Notes: generated by a model not told the origin, from the sequence alone. DNA of 64,000 bases from OLB6 sp964467455 (GCA_964467455.1 CAYXQJ010000007.1:62001-126000); one strand, 5' to 3'; positions 17,420 through 26,346 are shown, counted from the first letter of the stretch. Translations and numbers: made by a program.

Positions 17420-17451
17420 CTGACTAGCAGACTAACTGACTAGCAGACTAA
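17420..17451. repeat. 16-nt tandem duplication
   Basis: CTGACTAGCAGACTAA is repeated exactly twice, 12 nt before the lipoprotein start. It resembles the CTAGACGG/CAGCTAGA octamer arrays at 55760 and 32758. Confidence 0.85.
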
Positions 17452-17462
17452 CAAGGATTTCC

Positions 17463-18095
17463 ATGCGACACAAACTTTCTGCGCTGTTCCTCTCAGCGTT
17501 CCTCGCCATGAGCATCGTAGCCTGCGATGACATTCTTCTCCCCGATGATCCCTGGGATCCAGGTAATGGAGGGGGCGGAGACTCCACCGAAAACCCTGTT
17601 GACACCAACAGCAACAGCGACACGATGATTCTCTCCGGCATCATCCAACGTCTCGACGCTACCAGTCCGCAACTACCGCCCGGAGCGAAGGTCATCGTCG
17701 TATGGCACCGTGCCGACGGACAAGACGTGATCTACGGTGAAGGCAACATCATCAACGACCAACGGTGGAGTGTCCTACTCACAGATCCCCTTCCAAGCGG
17801 TGCATACTGGTCTTCACCAACCGGCCAAGAGGTTTGGGGCGTTGGTTCGATCTTGCTGGTCGACGGCACAACACCTTCTTCCGGCGTCTACACCGGTGTT
17901 CCCTTGGGAACCACAAATGGTATTGATGTGATCTTCGACTCCAACAAAGAGGCCGCCGATGGCTGGGGTGAGAAGTTTCTCGGTCAGTTCCCCGGAGGGT
18001 ACATGGCCGGTATGGCCGACATGACATCAAGTGACAGCACGCCGATCTATCGTCCGATGCCTCCGAATGGCATCGTCATCACTCGCTGGCAATAA
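17463..18095 (+). CDS. lipoprotein of unknown function
   Basis: A 210-residue protein with a signal peptide and lipobox (MRHKLSALFLSAFLAMSIVAC), so probably lipid-anchored. An Asp/Gly/Pro-rich linker (DDPWDPGNGGGGDSTENP) leads to a domain I do not recognise, with possible beta strands (LPPGAKVIVVWHRADGQDVIYGEG, PSSGVYTGVPLGTTNGIDVIFD). It follows the anti-sigma gene by 77 nt on the same strand and could belong to the same locus. One ARGGGGC motif is in the glycine linker (17570). Confidence 0.7.
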   Translation: MRHKLSALFLSAFLAMSIVACDDILLPDDPWDPGNGGGGDSTENPVDTNSNSDTMILSGIIQRLDATSPQLPPGAKVIVVWHRADGQDVIYGEGNIINDQRWSVLLTDPLPSGAYWSSPTGQEVWGVGSILLVDGTTPSSGVYTGVPLGTTNGIDVIFDSNKEAADGWGEKFLGQFPGGYMAGMADMTSSDSTPIYRPMPPNGIVITRWQ

Positions 18096-18105
18096 TGTAA
18101 CACTC

Positions 18106-18157
18106 GGAGAAAGTTGTCGGGGGTACTTTCACCCGACAACTTTCACCCGACAACTTT
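18106..18157. repeat. GTTGTCGGG palindromic repeat, left copy
   Basis: Direct and inverted copies of AAAGTTGTCGGG and CCCGACAACTTT are interleaved with GTACTTTC. A longer array of the same parts is at 19433-19512, so the aminotransferase gene is flanked on both sides by one repeat family able to form strong hairpins. Confidence 0.85.
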
Positions 18158-19414
18158 TGGGTCTTTCGCCACCGCCACCATCGCCCTCCCAAACTTCTCC
18201 ATCTCTGCGATGGTTGTATACACATTCGGCGTCACCCTCAAACCCTTGAACTGATCATGGGCGATCGCCACCGTAAAAATGTGATGTTTCGCCAACAGCC
18301 ACTCGGACAGCTTTCCATGGTCCATCTCGGCCACACTCACCAGCCGCAGACCACACTGATTTCGATCGTCCGAGATGTCCGTCAGAAAGCTCACGTTCTG
18401 GTAAGGGGCGAGTGGTTCCGTCCACACACGGTGTAGCTGACGCAACCGTGCCGCTTTGCGCTCAATGCCGATGGCACGCTGAAACTGAATGGCCTCTTCC
18501 AATGCATTGTGCATCGCTGCTGAATGCGTGCCGATCTCTTCGAACTTGCGGATGTTGTCGTCCATCGACTCCGGTGCGGCCATCAATGGCCAAACGTCCT
18601 TGATACGGTCGCGACGTACGTACAACATGCCCGTTCCGATCGGACCACTTGTCCACTTATGCAACGACGTTCCAAAGGCGTCGCAACCGATCGAGACATC
18701 CGATCCAGGGATGTGATTGAACGCATGTGCTCCGTCAACGATGCTGAACAGTCTTTTGGAACGCGCAAGGTCACACAGCTCTTTCACCGGCAAGATCTGA
18801 CCGGTAAGAAATACAACATGTGAACAATGCAGCACCTTCGTCCGAGGTGTGATCGCCTCGGAATACGCACGTACGACGTCGCTCGGATCCTTGACGGGTG
18901 TGGCAAACTTCACCTTCTTGATCACGATGCCGTCCCGACGTGCACGCTGTTCCCATGTCGTCAACATCCGCGGATAATCCTGATCGGAGATCACGACCTC
19001 GTCGCCGCGCTCCAACTTCAACCCAAGCTGCACTGACTCCAGCGCTTCACTCGCATTCCGCATGATCGCGATCTCTTCAGCATCACAACCAAAACTCAGC
19101 GCCAGGTCTTCACGAATGCGCTCCACATGCGGTTCTTGATGTCGCCACAACTCGTACGCCGGCGCACCATTCGCTTGGTCCGTATATCGATGGAAGGCTC
19201 TCATCACACTGTAGGGGGCAGGTGCAACGCCGCCATTGTTGAGATTGATGATCGATCGGTCGACCTCGTAGGCCTGTTGGATCGTGATCCAGAAATCCTC
19301 ACCATCGGCATCAGGAAGTGTCCTCAGCGCCGCCTGAAGGCGCGAAGATCCGAATGCAAGAGGGGCTACGGCCGTAGCCGAGGCGAGAGAGCGGAGGAGG
19401 GTGCGTCGGTTCAT
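18143..19414 (-). CDS. secreted class V aminotransferase-like PLP enzyme
   Basis: A 423-residue fold-type I PLP enzyme, similar to isopenicillin N epimerase/cysteine desulfurase-like proteins. A twin-arginine signal (MNRRTLLRSLASATAVAPLAF) sends the folded holoenzyme to the periplasm. Landmarks are LNNGGVAPAP near the start, SIVDGAHAFNHIPGSD (PLP-binding Asp) and the Schiff-base lysine in GTSLHKWTSGPIGTGMLYVR. The substrate is unknown. ATG 19414 is decided by the Tat signal and by a TAATTTG box 4 nt upstream. Both ends lie in one family of palindromic repeats. Two ARGGGGC motifs (18403, 19213) are inside. Confidence 0.83.
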   Translation of the reverse strand: MNRRTLLRSLASATAVAPLAFGSSRLQAALRTLPDADGEDFWITIQQAYEVDRSIINLNNGGVAPAPYSVMRAFHRYTDQANGAPAYELWRHQEPHVERIREDLALSFGCDAEEIAIMRNASEALESVQLGLKLERGDEVVISDQDYPRMLTTWEQRARRDGIVIKKVKFATPVKDPSDVVRAYSEAITPRTKVLHCSHVVFLTGQILPVKELCDLARSKRLFSIVDGAHAFNHIPGSDVSIGCDAFGTSLHKWTSGPIGTGMLYVRRDRIKDVWPLMAAPESMDDNIRKFEEIGTHSAAMHNALEEAIQFQRAIGIERKAARLRQLHRVWTEPLAPYQNVSFLTDISDDRNQCGLRLVSVAEMDHGKLSEWLLAKHHIFTVAIAHDQFKGLRVTPNVYTTIAEMEKFGRAMVAVAKDPKVVG

Positions 19415-19418
19415 CCAC

Positions 19419-19425
19419 CAAATTA
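19419..19425 (-). promoter_or_regulatory. -7-like box TAATTTG before the aminotransferase
   Basis: On the minus strand TAATTTG, one base shorter than TAnnTTTG, ends 4 nt before ATG 19414. murG has the same box at the same distance. Confidence 0.4.
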
Positions 19426-19432
19426 TGATGCC

Positions 19433-19512
19433 GGGAGAAAGTTGTCGGGTGAAAGTACCCCCGACAACAGTTGTCGGGAGAAAGTTGTCGGGTGAGAGTA
19501 CCCCCGACAACT
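19433..19512. repeat. GTTGTCGGG palindromic repeat, right copy
   Basis: Two or more units of GGGAGAAAGTTGTCGGG with GAAAGTACCCCCGACAAC, partly inverted, lie between the aminotransferase and the DUF2911 gene. Same family as 18106-18157. Confidence 0.85.
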
Positions 19513-19527
19513 TGTTCTGGGTAGTCG

Positions 19528-19535
19528 TATCTTGT
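19528..19535 (+). promoter_or_regulatory. possible -7 box TATCTTGT
   Basis: TAnnTTTG-like octamer about 36 nt before ATG 19572, with a TTG about 14 nt upstream. It may serve the DUF2911 gene. Confidence 0.35.
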
Positions 19536-19571
19536 GTGTTCTAACACCATTCCCCATTCCCCGGAGTCCCC

Positions 19572-20408
19572 ATGAAACTCTTCGCTCTCCTCGCGGCCTT
19601 TGCCGTGGCGCTCACATCGCTCACTGCCCAAGAACTCAAGCTGCCGGCGCTGAGCCCTACGTCGACCATTACCCAGGAGTTCTCGACGTCCAAGATCGAG
19701 ATCGTCTACAGTCGTCCGTCGATGCGTGGACGTAAGGTCTTCGGCGACCTCGTGCCATTCGGTTCCGTGTGGCGCACAGGTGCTAACGCTGCCACGAAGA
19801 TCACCTTCGGTGAAGAGGTCGAGATCGGCGGCACGAAGGTACCTGCAGGTTCATACTCGTTCTATACCGTTCCCGGCACATCGGAATGGGAAGTCATCAT
19901 CAACAAGAACACCGGCAACTGGGGCGCGATGGGCTACGACACCAAGGACGACGTCGTGCGTCTGAAGGTGAAGGCCTCTTCCATGCCGCAGAAAATGGAA
20001 ACGTTCACGATGTGGATCGGAAACATCACCTTCTCATCATGCACGATCGAACTCGGCTGGGAGAACACGATGATCTCCGTACCCGTCAAGGCCAACAATC
20101 AAGAACGCCTGAACGCTTCGATCGATAAAGCGATCAACAATCCGAACATCCCGTATCAGCAGGCCGCAACGTATTACTTCGAGACCAACCAGAATCTCGA
20201 CAAAGCGCTAGAATACGCTACCAAGGCAGCCGACAAAAACCCCAAGGCCTACTGGCTGTACATGCTCAAGGCCCGCATCGCTGCAAAACTTGGCAACAAG
20301 TCCGTCGCAACCGAAGCTGCAAACAAGACGATCGAAGTGGCCAAGGGTACGCCGGGTGAAGCAGAGTATACGAAGGCGGCACAGGAGCTTATCGCTACTC
20401 TTAAGTAG
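19572..20408 (+). CDS. DUF2911 protein with TPR-like C-terminus
   Basis: A 278-residue exported protein. The signal peptide MKLFALLAAFAVALTSLTAQ is followed by a DUF2911 domain (about 35-175) with its typical RPSMRGRKVFGDLVPFGSVWRTGANAATKI and PAGSYSFYTVP. Residues 190-275 form two or three TPR-like helical pairs (IPYQQAATYYFETNQNLDKALEYATKAADKNPKAYWLYMLKARIAAKLG). DUF2911 proteins are common in Bacteroidota periplasms; the function is not known. It carries no ARGGGGC motif. Confidence 0.85.
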   Translation: MKLFALLAAFAVALTSLTAQELKLPALSPTSTITQEFSTSKIEIVYSRPSMRGRKVFGDLVPFGSVWRTGANAATKITFGEEVEIGGTKVPAGSYSFYTVPGTSEWEVIINKNTGNWGAMGYDTKDDVVRLKVKASSMPQKMETFTMWIGNITFSSCTIELGWENTMISVPVKANNQERLNASIDKAINNPNIPYQQAATYYFETNQNLDKALEYATKAADKNPKAYWLYMLKARIAAKLGNKSVATEAANKTIEVAKGTPGEAEYTKAAQELIATLK

Positions 20409-20416
20409 GACTGCGT

Positions 20417-20539
20417 GTTAGTCTCTGAGTTAGTCTCTGAGATAGTCTCTGAGTTAGACTTCGTGTAGGTTCTCCTGCAAGTTCTCCCAACGGTTCTCCT
20501 ACAAGTTCTCCTGTAAGTTCTCCCAACGGTTCTCCTTTA
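20417..20539. repeat. two 12-nt tandem arrays
   Basis: GTTAGTCTCTGA is repeated three times with one change (20417-20452). From 20469 come about six units of GTTCTCCTACAA or GTTCTCCCAACG, in exact 12-nt register. The second array ends just before the PIG-L start codon and uses the same units as the OmpA signal peptide at 13382-13449. Confidence 0.9.
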
Positions 20540-20545
20540 GGCACT

Positions 20546-23053
20546 ATGCGGTACGTGTTGGCATTCATCCTGGCTTCTGTGTCCCTTTTTGGACAACAGA
20601 TCCGCCCCCTTCCGTCTGCAAAGATCTACGGGGAGTTGGTGAAGTTGAAGACGCTGACGTCGGTGCTGTATGTGGCGGCGCATCCGGATGATGAGAACAC
20701 GCGGCTGTTGTCGTGGCTGGCAACCGGACGGCATATCCGGACGGGATATCTGTCGATCACGCGTGGTGACGGTGGACAGAACATCATCGGCGGTGAACAG
20801 GGTGCTGCACTTGGACTGATCCGCACCTATGAACTGTTGGAAGCACGAAAACTTGATGGAGCGGAACAGTACTTTGGAAGGGCCGTCGACTTTGGCTTTT
20901 CAAAGAATCCTGAAGAGACATTCAAACAATGGGATCGGATCGCACTGACGGCTGACGTTGTCCGTGCGATCCGCCTATTTAAGCCCGATGTGGTGATCTG
21001 CCGGTTCCCGAAAGACTCCATGGCCGGTCATGGACAACACTCGGCATCAGCGATCCTGGCAGAAGATGCGGTGAAGTATCTCAACGGCACATTGGATCTG
21101 CCCGCAACAACACTCAAGCAGATCGAAGCCGCAGCTTCGCGTCCGTATGATGATCCATCACAGATCGACTGGAAGCCGACACGCCTACTGTTCAATGCCT
21201 TCCGCTTCGGCAATCGCAGCACGGTGCGTGAAGGAATGTTCAAGCTCGATGTTGGTCAGTACGATCCCACCATCGGCATGGGTTATGGAGAACTTGCCGG
21301 CATTAGCCGCAGCATTCATCGCTCGCAAGGTGCAGGCACTCCAAGTACACCGGGTATTCAACCGGAGTTCTTTGCAACGATCATGGGTACGCCCCCTACA
21401 AAGAGTTTGTTTGATGGGATCGATACGACGTGGAATCGCATCGGACGTGCCGATATCGGACGTGATATCGATGCTGTGATCGCAGCATTCGATATGCAGC
21501 ATCCGGAGCGCTCGGTGGATGCACTATTGAAGATCCGACGTAAGATCGCCGCCATCAACGATGCACAATGGCGCGATCAGAAACTTGACGAGATCAATAC
21601 GATCATTCTCTCGTGCATCGGTCTCACCGCCGATGCATCAGTTTCAGCGCCGATGGTGGCGATCGGAGCGACAGACTCGCTTACCGTCAACACCCGACTC
21701 ACCATCCGCGCCGGAAAGCCCGTTCGTGTGCTGCTGCACAAGAACGTCAATGATATCCAACGACTGACCTCTTCGAAGAGCGATGATGAAGTACGTCCCG
21801 TGATCGAACGCACGTGCGACCATGATTCACTGATCGTCGTGCCGATCCAAATGTCGAACAGCGAACTCACATACTTTGGTGTCACGCAGCCCTATTGGTT
21901 GAAAGGGGGCATGCAGAACGCACTCTTTGCCACAGGTGATCTGTGGTCGCACCGTACAAGTCAGAGCTCGATCGTAGCAAGAGTACTACTCGATAGTGAC
22001 ACGCTTTACACGGTCATTCCAATCAGCACCAAGAAGCTCGACCCGCTCCGTGGCGATGTGATCGAAGAACTTCGCGTCGTGCCACCGTTGAGTATTGAGC
22101 CGATCACGTCGGTTGTTGTGGGAATGACAACGCCGCAGATCCAAGTGCGCGTGCGTGCGTATGCGAATGTCAGCAACGCCAAGCTGTATGTGAAGAGTGG
22201 TCCGGCGACGCTTGCTACGATCAGTGGCATCAGCATTCGCGCCAATACCGACACGTTGATCACAGTCATTCCGACTGTAGAGAGCAATGCTACTGTGACC
22301 GTCTCGATGGAAGTGAACGACAAGACGTATCAACATCAGGTCAAGACGATCACGTACGATCACCTGCCAACGCTGCAGTATCTCGAACCGGCAAATGTGA
22401 AGGTTGTGGCCGAAAAGGTGACGTTCACGGCGAAGAAGATCGCCTTCATCGCGGGAGCCGGTGAATATGCTCCAGAGTTCCTTCGCACGGTGGGAGTATC
22501 TGTTGATGATGTCAGCGATGAAATCATCCTCAAGACCAATGAACTGTTAAAGTACGATGCTGTTCTTGTGGGCATCCGTGCCATCAACACGCGCAAGAGC
22601 ATGAAATACTTGATGCCGGCATTGATGCAGTATGTGGAACGCGGAGGCACGCTGGTGATGCAGTACAACACGCTACAGGATATGTCGACGAAAGATCTTG
22701 GTCCGTATCCCATGCCCCTTGCTAACAAACGTGTCACCGAAGAAGATGCGGTCGTTTCGATCATGAAGCCCACACATCGTTTGTTGTCGTATCCCAATGC
22801 GATCACTGCTGCTGATTTCGATGGCTGGGTACAGGAGCGGGGATTGTACTTCCCGTTCGAGTACGATCAACGCTACGAAGCGCTGTTGTCGATGCATGAC
22901 ACGAATGAATCGCCCCTTACCGGATCTCTGTTGTATGCGAACTACGGCAAAGGACACTATGTCTATTGTGCCTTGTCGTTGTTCCGTCAGCTTCCGGCCG
23001 GCGTTCCTGGCGGCATCAAACTCTTCGCCAACATGCTGAGCATTGGTAAATGA
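20546..23053 (+). CDS. large exported PIG-L family deacetylase
   Basis: An 835-residue protein. A signal peptide (MRYVLAFILASVSLFGQQ) precedes an N-terminal PIG-L/LmbE domain with the zinc motif AAHPDDENTRLLSW, then SITRGDGGQNIIGGEQG and RFPKDSMAGHGQHSAS. After about residue 300 there are beta-rich segments and a C-terminal ThuA/glutamine-amidotransferase-like region (KKIAFIAGAGEYAPEFLR ... AVLVGIRAINTRKSMKYLMPALMQYVERGGTLVMQYNT). The family removes N-acetyl groups from sugars. The stop overlaps the symporter start as ATGA, so a released sugar or related solute may be taken up by the next gene product (inference). Confidence 0.85.
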   Translation: MRYVLAFILASVSLFGQQIRPLPSAKIYGELVKLKTLTSVLYVAAHPDDENTRLLSWLATGRHIRTGYLSITRGDGGQNIIGGEQGAALGLIRTYELLEARKLDGAEQYFGRAVDFGFSKNPEETFKQWDRIALTADVVRAIRLFKPDVVICRFPKDSMAGHGQHSASAILAEDAVKYLNGTLDLPATTLKQIEAAASRPYDDPSQIDWKPTRLLFNAFRFGNRSTVREGMFKLDVGQYDPTIGMGYGELAGISRSIHRSQGAGTPSTPGIQPEFFATIMGTPPTKSLFDGIDTTWNRIGRADIGRDIDAVIAAFDMQHPERSVDALLKIRRKIAAINDAQWRDQKLDEINTIILSCIGLTADASVSAPMVAIGATDSLTVNTRLTIRAGKPVRVLLHKNVNDIQRLTSSKSDDEVRPVIERTCDHDSLIVVPIQMSNSELTYFGVTQPYWLKGGMQNALFATGDLWSHRTSQSSIVARVLLDSDTLYTVIPISTKKLDPLRGDVIEELRVVPPLSIEPITSVVVGMTTPQIQVRVRAYANVSNAKLYVKSGPATLATISGISIRANTDTLITVIPTVESNATVTVSMEVNDKTYQHQVKTITYDHLPTLQYLEPANVKVVAEKVTFTAKKIAFIAGAGEYAPEFLRTVGVSVDDVSDEIILKTNELLKYDAVLVGIRAINTRKSMKYLMPALMQYVERGGTLVMQYNTLQDMSTKDLGPYPMPLANKRVTEEDAVVSIMKPTHRLLSYPNAITAADFDGWVQERGLYFPFEYDQRYEALLSMHDTNESPLTGSLLYANYGKGHYVYCALSLFRQLPAGVPGGIKLFANMLSIGK

Positions 23054-24744
23054 CGGTACTTGATTGGGCCGTCTTCATTGTCACGCTTGTAGCGATCATC
23101 GTCTACGGCATGTGGCGTGGACGTGGCCAACAAGAGACCGATGCATATTTACGTGCCGGCAGATCAATGCCTTGGTACATGGTGCTGTTGGGCGTGATGG
23201 CCACACAAGCAAGTGCGATCACCTTTCTCTCTGCACCGGGACAGGCCTTTACCGATGGTATGCGGTTCGTGCAATACTACTTTGGCTTGCCCATTGCGAT
23301 GATCGTGATCGCCGTTACCTTCATCCCCATCTTCCGCAAACAAAACGTCTACACCGCTTACGAGTATTTGGAACAGCGCTTCGATCGCAAGACACGACTG
23401 ATCACGAGTGCGCTGTTCTTGTTATCACGCGGACTCAGCACGGGCATCAGCATCTATGCGCCGAGTATCATCGTCTCGTCGTTGCTTGGATGGAGCATCT
23501 ACCTTACCAACATCGTGGTAGGGGGCATGTTGCTCCTCTACACACTGCGTGGTGGGGCACGATCCATCGCCTATACGCAAACGCTCATGTTCGGCATCAT
23601 CTTGGCCGCGATGTTGTTCGCAGGAATTGAACTGGTGCAACAACTGCCCAGCGACATGACGTTTTCTGATGCGCTCACGCTGGCAGATCTCAGTGGCCGA
23701 CTTAACATCATCACCACCAACTTCGATCTGCACGACAAGTACAACTTGTGGAGTGGCATCATCGGTGGTTTCTTTCTTGCGCTCTCGTATTTCGGAACAG
23801 ATCAAAGTCAGGTCGGACGCTTCCTCACCGGCAAGAACGTCAAGGAAAGTCGCATCGGCCTCTTGGTCAACGGCGTCGTTAAGATCCCCATGCAGTTCGG
23901 CATCCTCCTCATCGGTGCGTTGTTGGTATCGCTCTACGCCGTGGTTCCTTCACCGATCTTCTTCAACGAAGTCGTCGCCAACCAGGTACGTGAACGTGAA
24001 CCTGCGAAAGTGCAACTATTGGAACAGCGATGGGATGAAGCGAATTCCCGTTTGCAATCAGCAGCTGCACGTATCCTAGAAGAACATCCGATCGTCATTC
24101 CGAGCCGAAGCCCCGATCAAAGCGAGGGGGAGGCGAGGAACGAGGAATATCGGAAAGCTCAGAGCGAGGTGAACGGCTTACGCGCCGAATACCGTCAACT
24201 CGTCAAGCAGCAGGGTGTGACGGAGGCGAGCGACACCAACTACATCTTCCTGCACTTTGTCCGCACCACCTTGCCATCTGGTCTGGTGGGCTTGTTGTTC
24301 GCCGTTGTGATCCTGGCGAGTTGGGGGAGCATCTCAGCGGCATTTCACTCACTGGCCACAGCATCTTACGTAGACCTACAAGTCAGGGAACAGGGAACTG
24401 GGAACAGGGAACATGGCACGTGGAACCTGGCACCTAGCACATGGACCTTGATCTGGGGTGTCTTGTGCATTGCCATCAGCATGGCAGCAACGCAGATGGG
24501 CTCGTTGATCGAAGCCGTGAATGTGCTGGGCAGTTTGTTCTACGGTCCGATCCTGGGGATTTTTCTCGTGGCCTTTTACGTGAAGCGCGCCGACGGAACA
24601 TCCGTGTTCTGGGGCGCACTCATCGCCGAGGCGATCGTTGTGGGCTTCTGGTGGTTCGACGTTGTCAGCTTCTTGTGGCTGAACGTCGTCGGAGCAGTCG
24701 TGGTCGTCATGGTGTCCGCGCTTTCATCCGTGATCAGACGATAG
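23050..24744 (+). CDS. sodium/solute symporter (SSS family)
   Basis: A 564-residue transporter with about 13 membrane segments, of the SSS/PutP-SGLT family. Signatures include TDAYLRAGRSMPWYMVLLGVMATQASAITFLSAPGQAF and YFGTDQSQVGRFLTGKNVKESR. It uses the sodium gradient to import a sugar or other small solute. Two hydrophilic loops look repeat-derived: 24096-24155 resembles the GTCATTCCGAGC element of 35492-35563, and 24386-24441 is the GGGAACT/GGCACCT heptamer array read through as GTGNREHGTWNLAPSTW. Cotranscribed with the PIG-L gene. Confidence 0.88.
   Translation: MTVLDWAVFIVTLVAIIVYGMWRGRGQQETDAYLRAGRSMPWYMVLLGVMATQASAITFLSAPGQAFTDGMRFVQYYFGLPIAMIVIAVTFIPIFRKQNVYTAYEYLEQRFDRKTRLITSALFLLSRGLSTGISIYAPSIIVSSLLGWSIYLTNIVVGGMLLLYTLRGGARSIAYTQTLMFGIILAAMLFAGIELVQQLPSDMTFSDALTLADLSGRLNIITTNFDLHDKYNLWSGIIGGFFLALSYFGTDQSQVGRFLTGKNVKESRIGLLVNGVVKIPMQFGILLIGALLVSLYAVVPSPIFFNEVVANQVREREPAKVQLLEQRWDEANSRLQSAAARILEEHPIVIPSRSPDQSEGEARNEEYRKAQSEVNGLRAEYRQLVKQQGVTEASDTNYIFLHFVRTTLPSGLVGLLFAVVILASWGSISAAFHSLATASYVDLQVREQGTGNREHGTWNLAPSTWTLIWGVLCIAISMAATQMGSLIEAVNVLGSLFYGPILGIFLVAFYVKRADGTSVFWGALIAEAIVVGFWWFDVVSFLWLNVVGAVVVVMVSALSSVIRR
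24386..24441. repeat. in-frame heptamer array inside the symporter
   Basis: Units GGGAACA/GGGAACT/TGGCACC are the reverse-complement family of the GTTCCCA and GCCAAGT arrays found upstream of four other genes. Here the array is translated as a loop between membrane segments. Confidence 0.85.
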
Positions 24745-24764
24745 TACACGTGCTTCGGCGGTGT

Positions 24765-25946
24765 TCACTGCGTCACCAGAGTTCTTGTCTTGGCACTGTT
24801 ACGATCTGTGATCTGTAAGATCAACATCGGAAGTCGCGGCACAATCAACGCATGTTCTGCATCAACCAGACGATGGGTAAGCAGCAGGCGACCCTGGAGA
24901 TCAAACACGGCAACTTCGCACCCAGCAGCGTTGGAGATGCGGACGACATCATCATACCGACGAACCGTCACTGTCGAGTGTATATCGGGCTCGGGTGCAC
25001 TCACAACTCCGGTCACGGTGAACGTATGACGAGAGACCTCTGCATCATTGACGTAAAGGATGCAGGTCCAAACACCATTGATATCTGGTCGGTCGATCCA
25101 CGACCACCAGTAGAAGTAATTCGACGTGATCCCGGCGTTCGCCTCATAGGTGAACCACACTGCGGATTCAGGAGTGATCCACTGTATCCGGAACTGATCC
25201 GTAGGCCGAACTGCCTGCAGTAGTGCCCACTGTGCTACAACCGAATCCAGAGGACCAACAACGGTCGCGGACGGTGGACGCTCACGCAGCGTGTCGAGCG
25301 TTGGATACCACGTCGTCAGATCAGCATCGATCACGCGGAGCGTTGTCTGGTAGGAGTTCGGCGATCGCCACTCGACAGTACCGGTCTCACAGGCACCGTC
25401 AAATGGATCAACGAGTTGCCACACTTCAAAATGAACATGTGGGTCTTCGCTGTTTCCGCTGGAGCCGACTAGTGCAAGTGCCTGACCGGCTTCAACCGTG
25501 TCACCCACATTGACGATCGCGCTCCCTCTACGGTTGTGAGCATAGTAGGTCACCACTCCGCCGTCATGCACCAACGCTACATAATTACCGAACCCTCGGT
25601 CTTTGACGGAGACCTTGTTCCGATCCGGAAACGAATCCACGACGGCGGTCACCCGTCCCTTTGCTGCCGCCACCACGGTCACACCGGAGTCCATTTGTCG
25701 AAAGGACTTCAGAACAAAGTCAGTCCCTTGGTGTCCGTCGTACGTTTGTGTGCCACAGGCATGGTCACGGATCGCCCCTTCCTGATGATCGTGATCAACA
25801 TGATTCACAATGAAATAGTCCGTGCCCAGAACACCTTTGATAGGGTGGACAAGTTTGTACGGCAGTGTTTGCGCAGGCGAGGACACGGCACTGATCGAGA
25901 ACACGGCGATCAGGATCGCGCCTGCACGAGTGATGGGTATGATCAT
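24765..25946 (-). CDS. secreted M23 metallopeptidase with sorting-type C-terminus
   Basis: A 393-residue exported protein. After a signal peptide it has an M23 (LytM/gametolysin) peptidase domain with HQGTDF (HxxxD zinc ligands), VTYYAHNRRGS and DPHVHFEVW (HxH). M23 enzymes cut peptidoglycan cross-links or short peptides. Residues 220-320 look like a beta-sandwich. The last 70 residues (VVRISNAAGCEVAVFDLQGRLLLTH ... LPMLILQITD) are a T9SS-type sorting domain, which suggests a cell-surface or extracellular role. Convergent with the symporter. Confidence 0.85.
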   Translation of the reverse strand: MIIPITRAGAILIAVFSISAVSSPAQTLPYKLVHPIKGVLGTDYFIVNHVDHDHQEGAIRDHACGTQTYDGHQGTDFVLKSFRQMDSGVTVVAAAKGRVTAVVDSFPDRNKVSVKDRGFGNYVALVHDGGVVTYYAHNRRGSAIVNVGDTVEAGQALALVGSSGNSEDPHVHFEVWQLVDPFDGACETGTVEWRSPNSYQTTLRVIDADLTTWYPTLDTLRERPPSATVVGPLDSVVAQWALLQAVRPTDQFRIQWITPESAVWFTYEANAGITSNYFYWWSWIDRPDINGVWTCILYVNDAEVSRHTFTVTGVVSAPEPDIHSTVTVRRYDDVVRISNAAGCEVAVFDLQGRLLLTHRLVDAEHALIVPRLPMLILQITDRNSAKTRTLVTQ

Positions 25947-25992
25947 CGAGAACAGTAGTGTTGGTTAAAGACGTGGCATCAGTAGGACGATC

Positions 25993-26244
25993 TCATCTCC
26001 CCAGGTCCGTCGGTTTTTCCAGTTGATAGATCGCGTGCAACAGTTCCTCATTCTGCTTCATCAGTACGGCCTGTGCATCGTACAATCCGCGGTTGTAATA
26101 ATACACACCCAACTCCTTGCTGATGAAGTCGAGCAGAAATTCTGCATCGAACCGGCCGATCTCGACGTTAAGTTCGGCGTCGAGATAGGCCTGAAGTTTG
26201 GCGGAAATGGCAGACTTTTCGTCGGGGGTAAACTCAATATCCAT
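25993..26244 (-). CDS. DUF2164 family protein
   Basis: 83 residues, the usual size of DUF2164. It begins MDIEFTPDEKSAISAKLQAYLDAELNVEIG and has the conserved EFLLDFISKELGVYYYNRGLYDA. The family is small, probably cytoplasmic, with no assigned function. TAGTTTAG (26249-26256, minus strand) precedes ATG 26244 by 4 nt and may be its -7 box. Confidence 0.85.
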   Translation of the reverse strand: MDIEFTPDEKSAISAKLQAYLDAELNVEIGRFDAEFLLDFISKELGVYYYNRGLYDAQAVLMKQNEELLHAIYQLEKPTDLGR

Positions 26245-26256
26245 ACGCCTAAACTA

Positions 26257-26345
26257 CCTATTGCCGGGGAAGTAAGATGCCGGGGATTGTTGCCGGGGAA
26301 GTAAGATGCCGGGTAATGTTGCCGGGGAGCGACTGTGCCGGGTAG
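26257..26345. repeat. GCCGGGGAAGTAAGAT repeat array, copy 1
   Basis: Units of TTGCCGGGGAAGTAAGAT and GCCGGGTAATGT recur about four times between the DUF2164 and acetyltransferase genes. The same units follow the acetyltransferase at 26837-26910, so that gene is flanked by direct repeats. Confidence 0.9.
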
Positions 26346-26346
26346 C

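Noticed and set aside
26335..26346. GTG 26335 as the start of the acetyltransferase
   Set aside because: It lies in the GCCGGGTA repeat; GTG 26347 starts the conserved region. It cannot be fully excluded.
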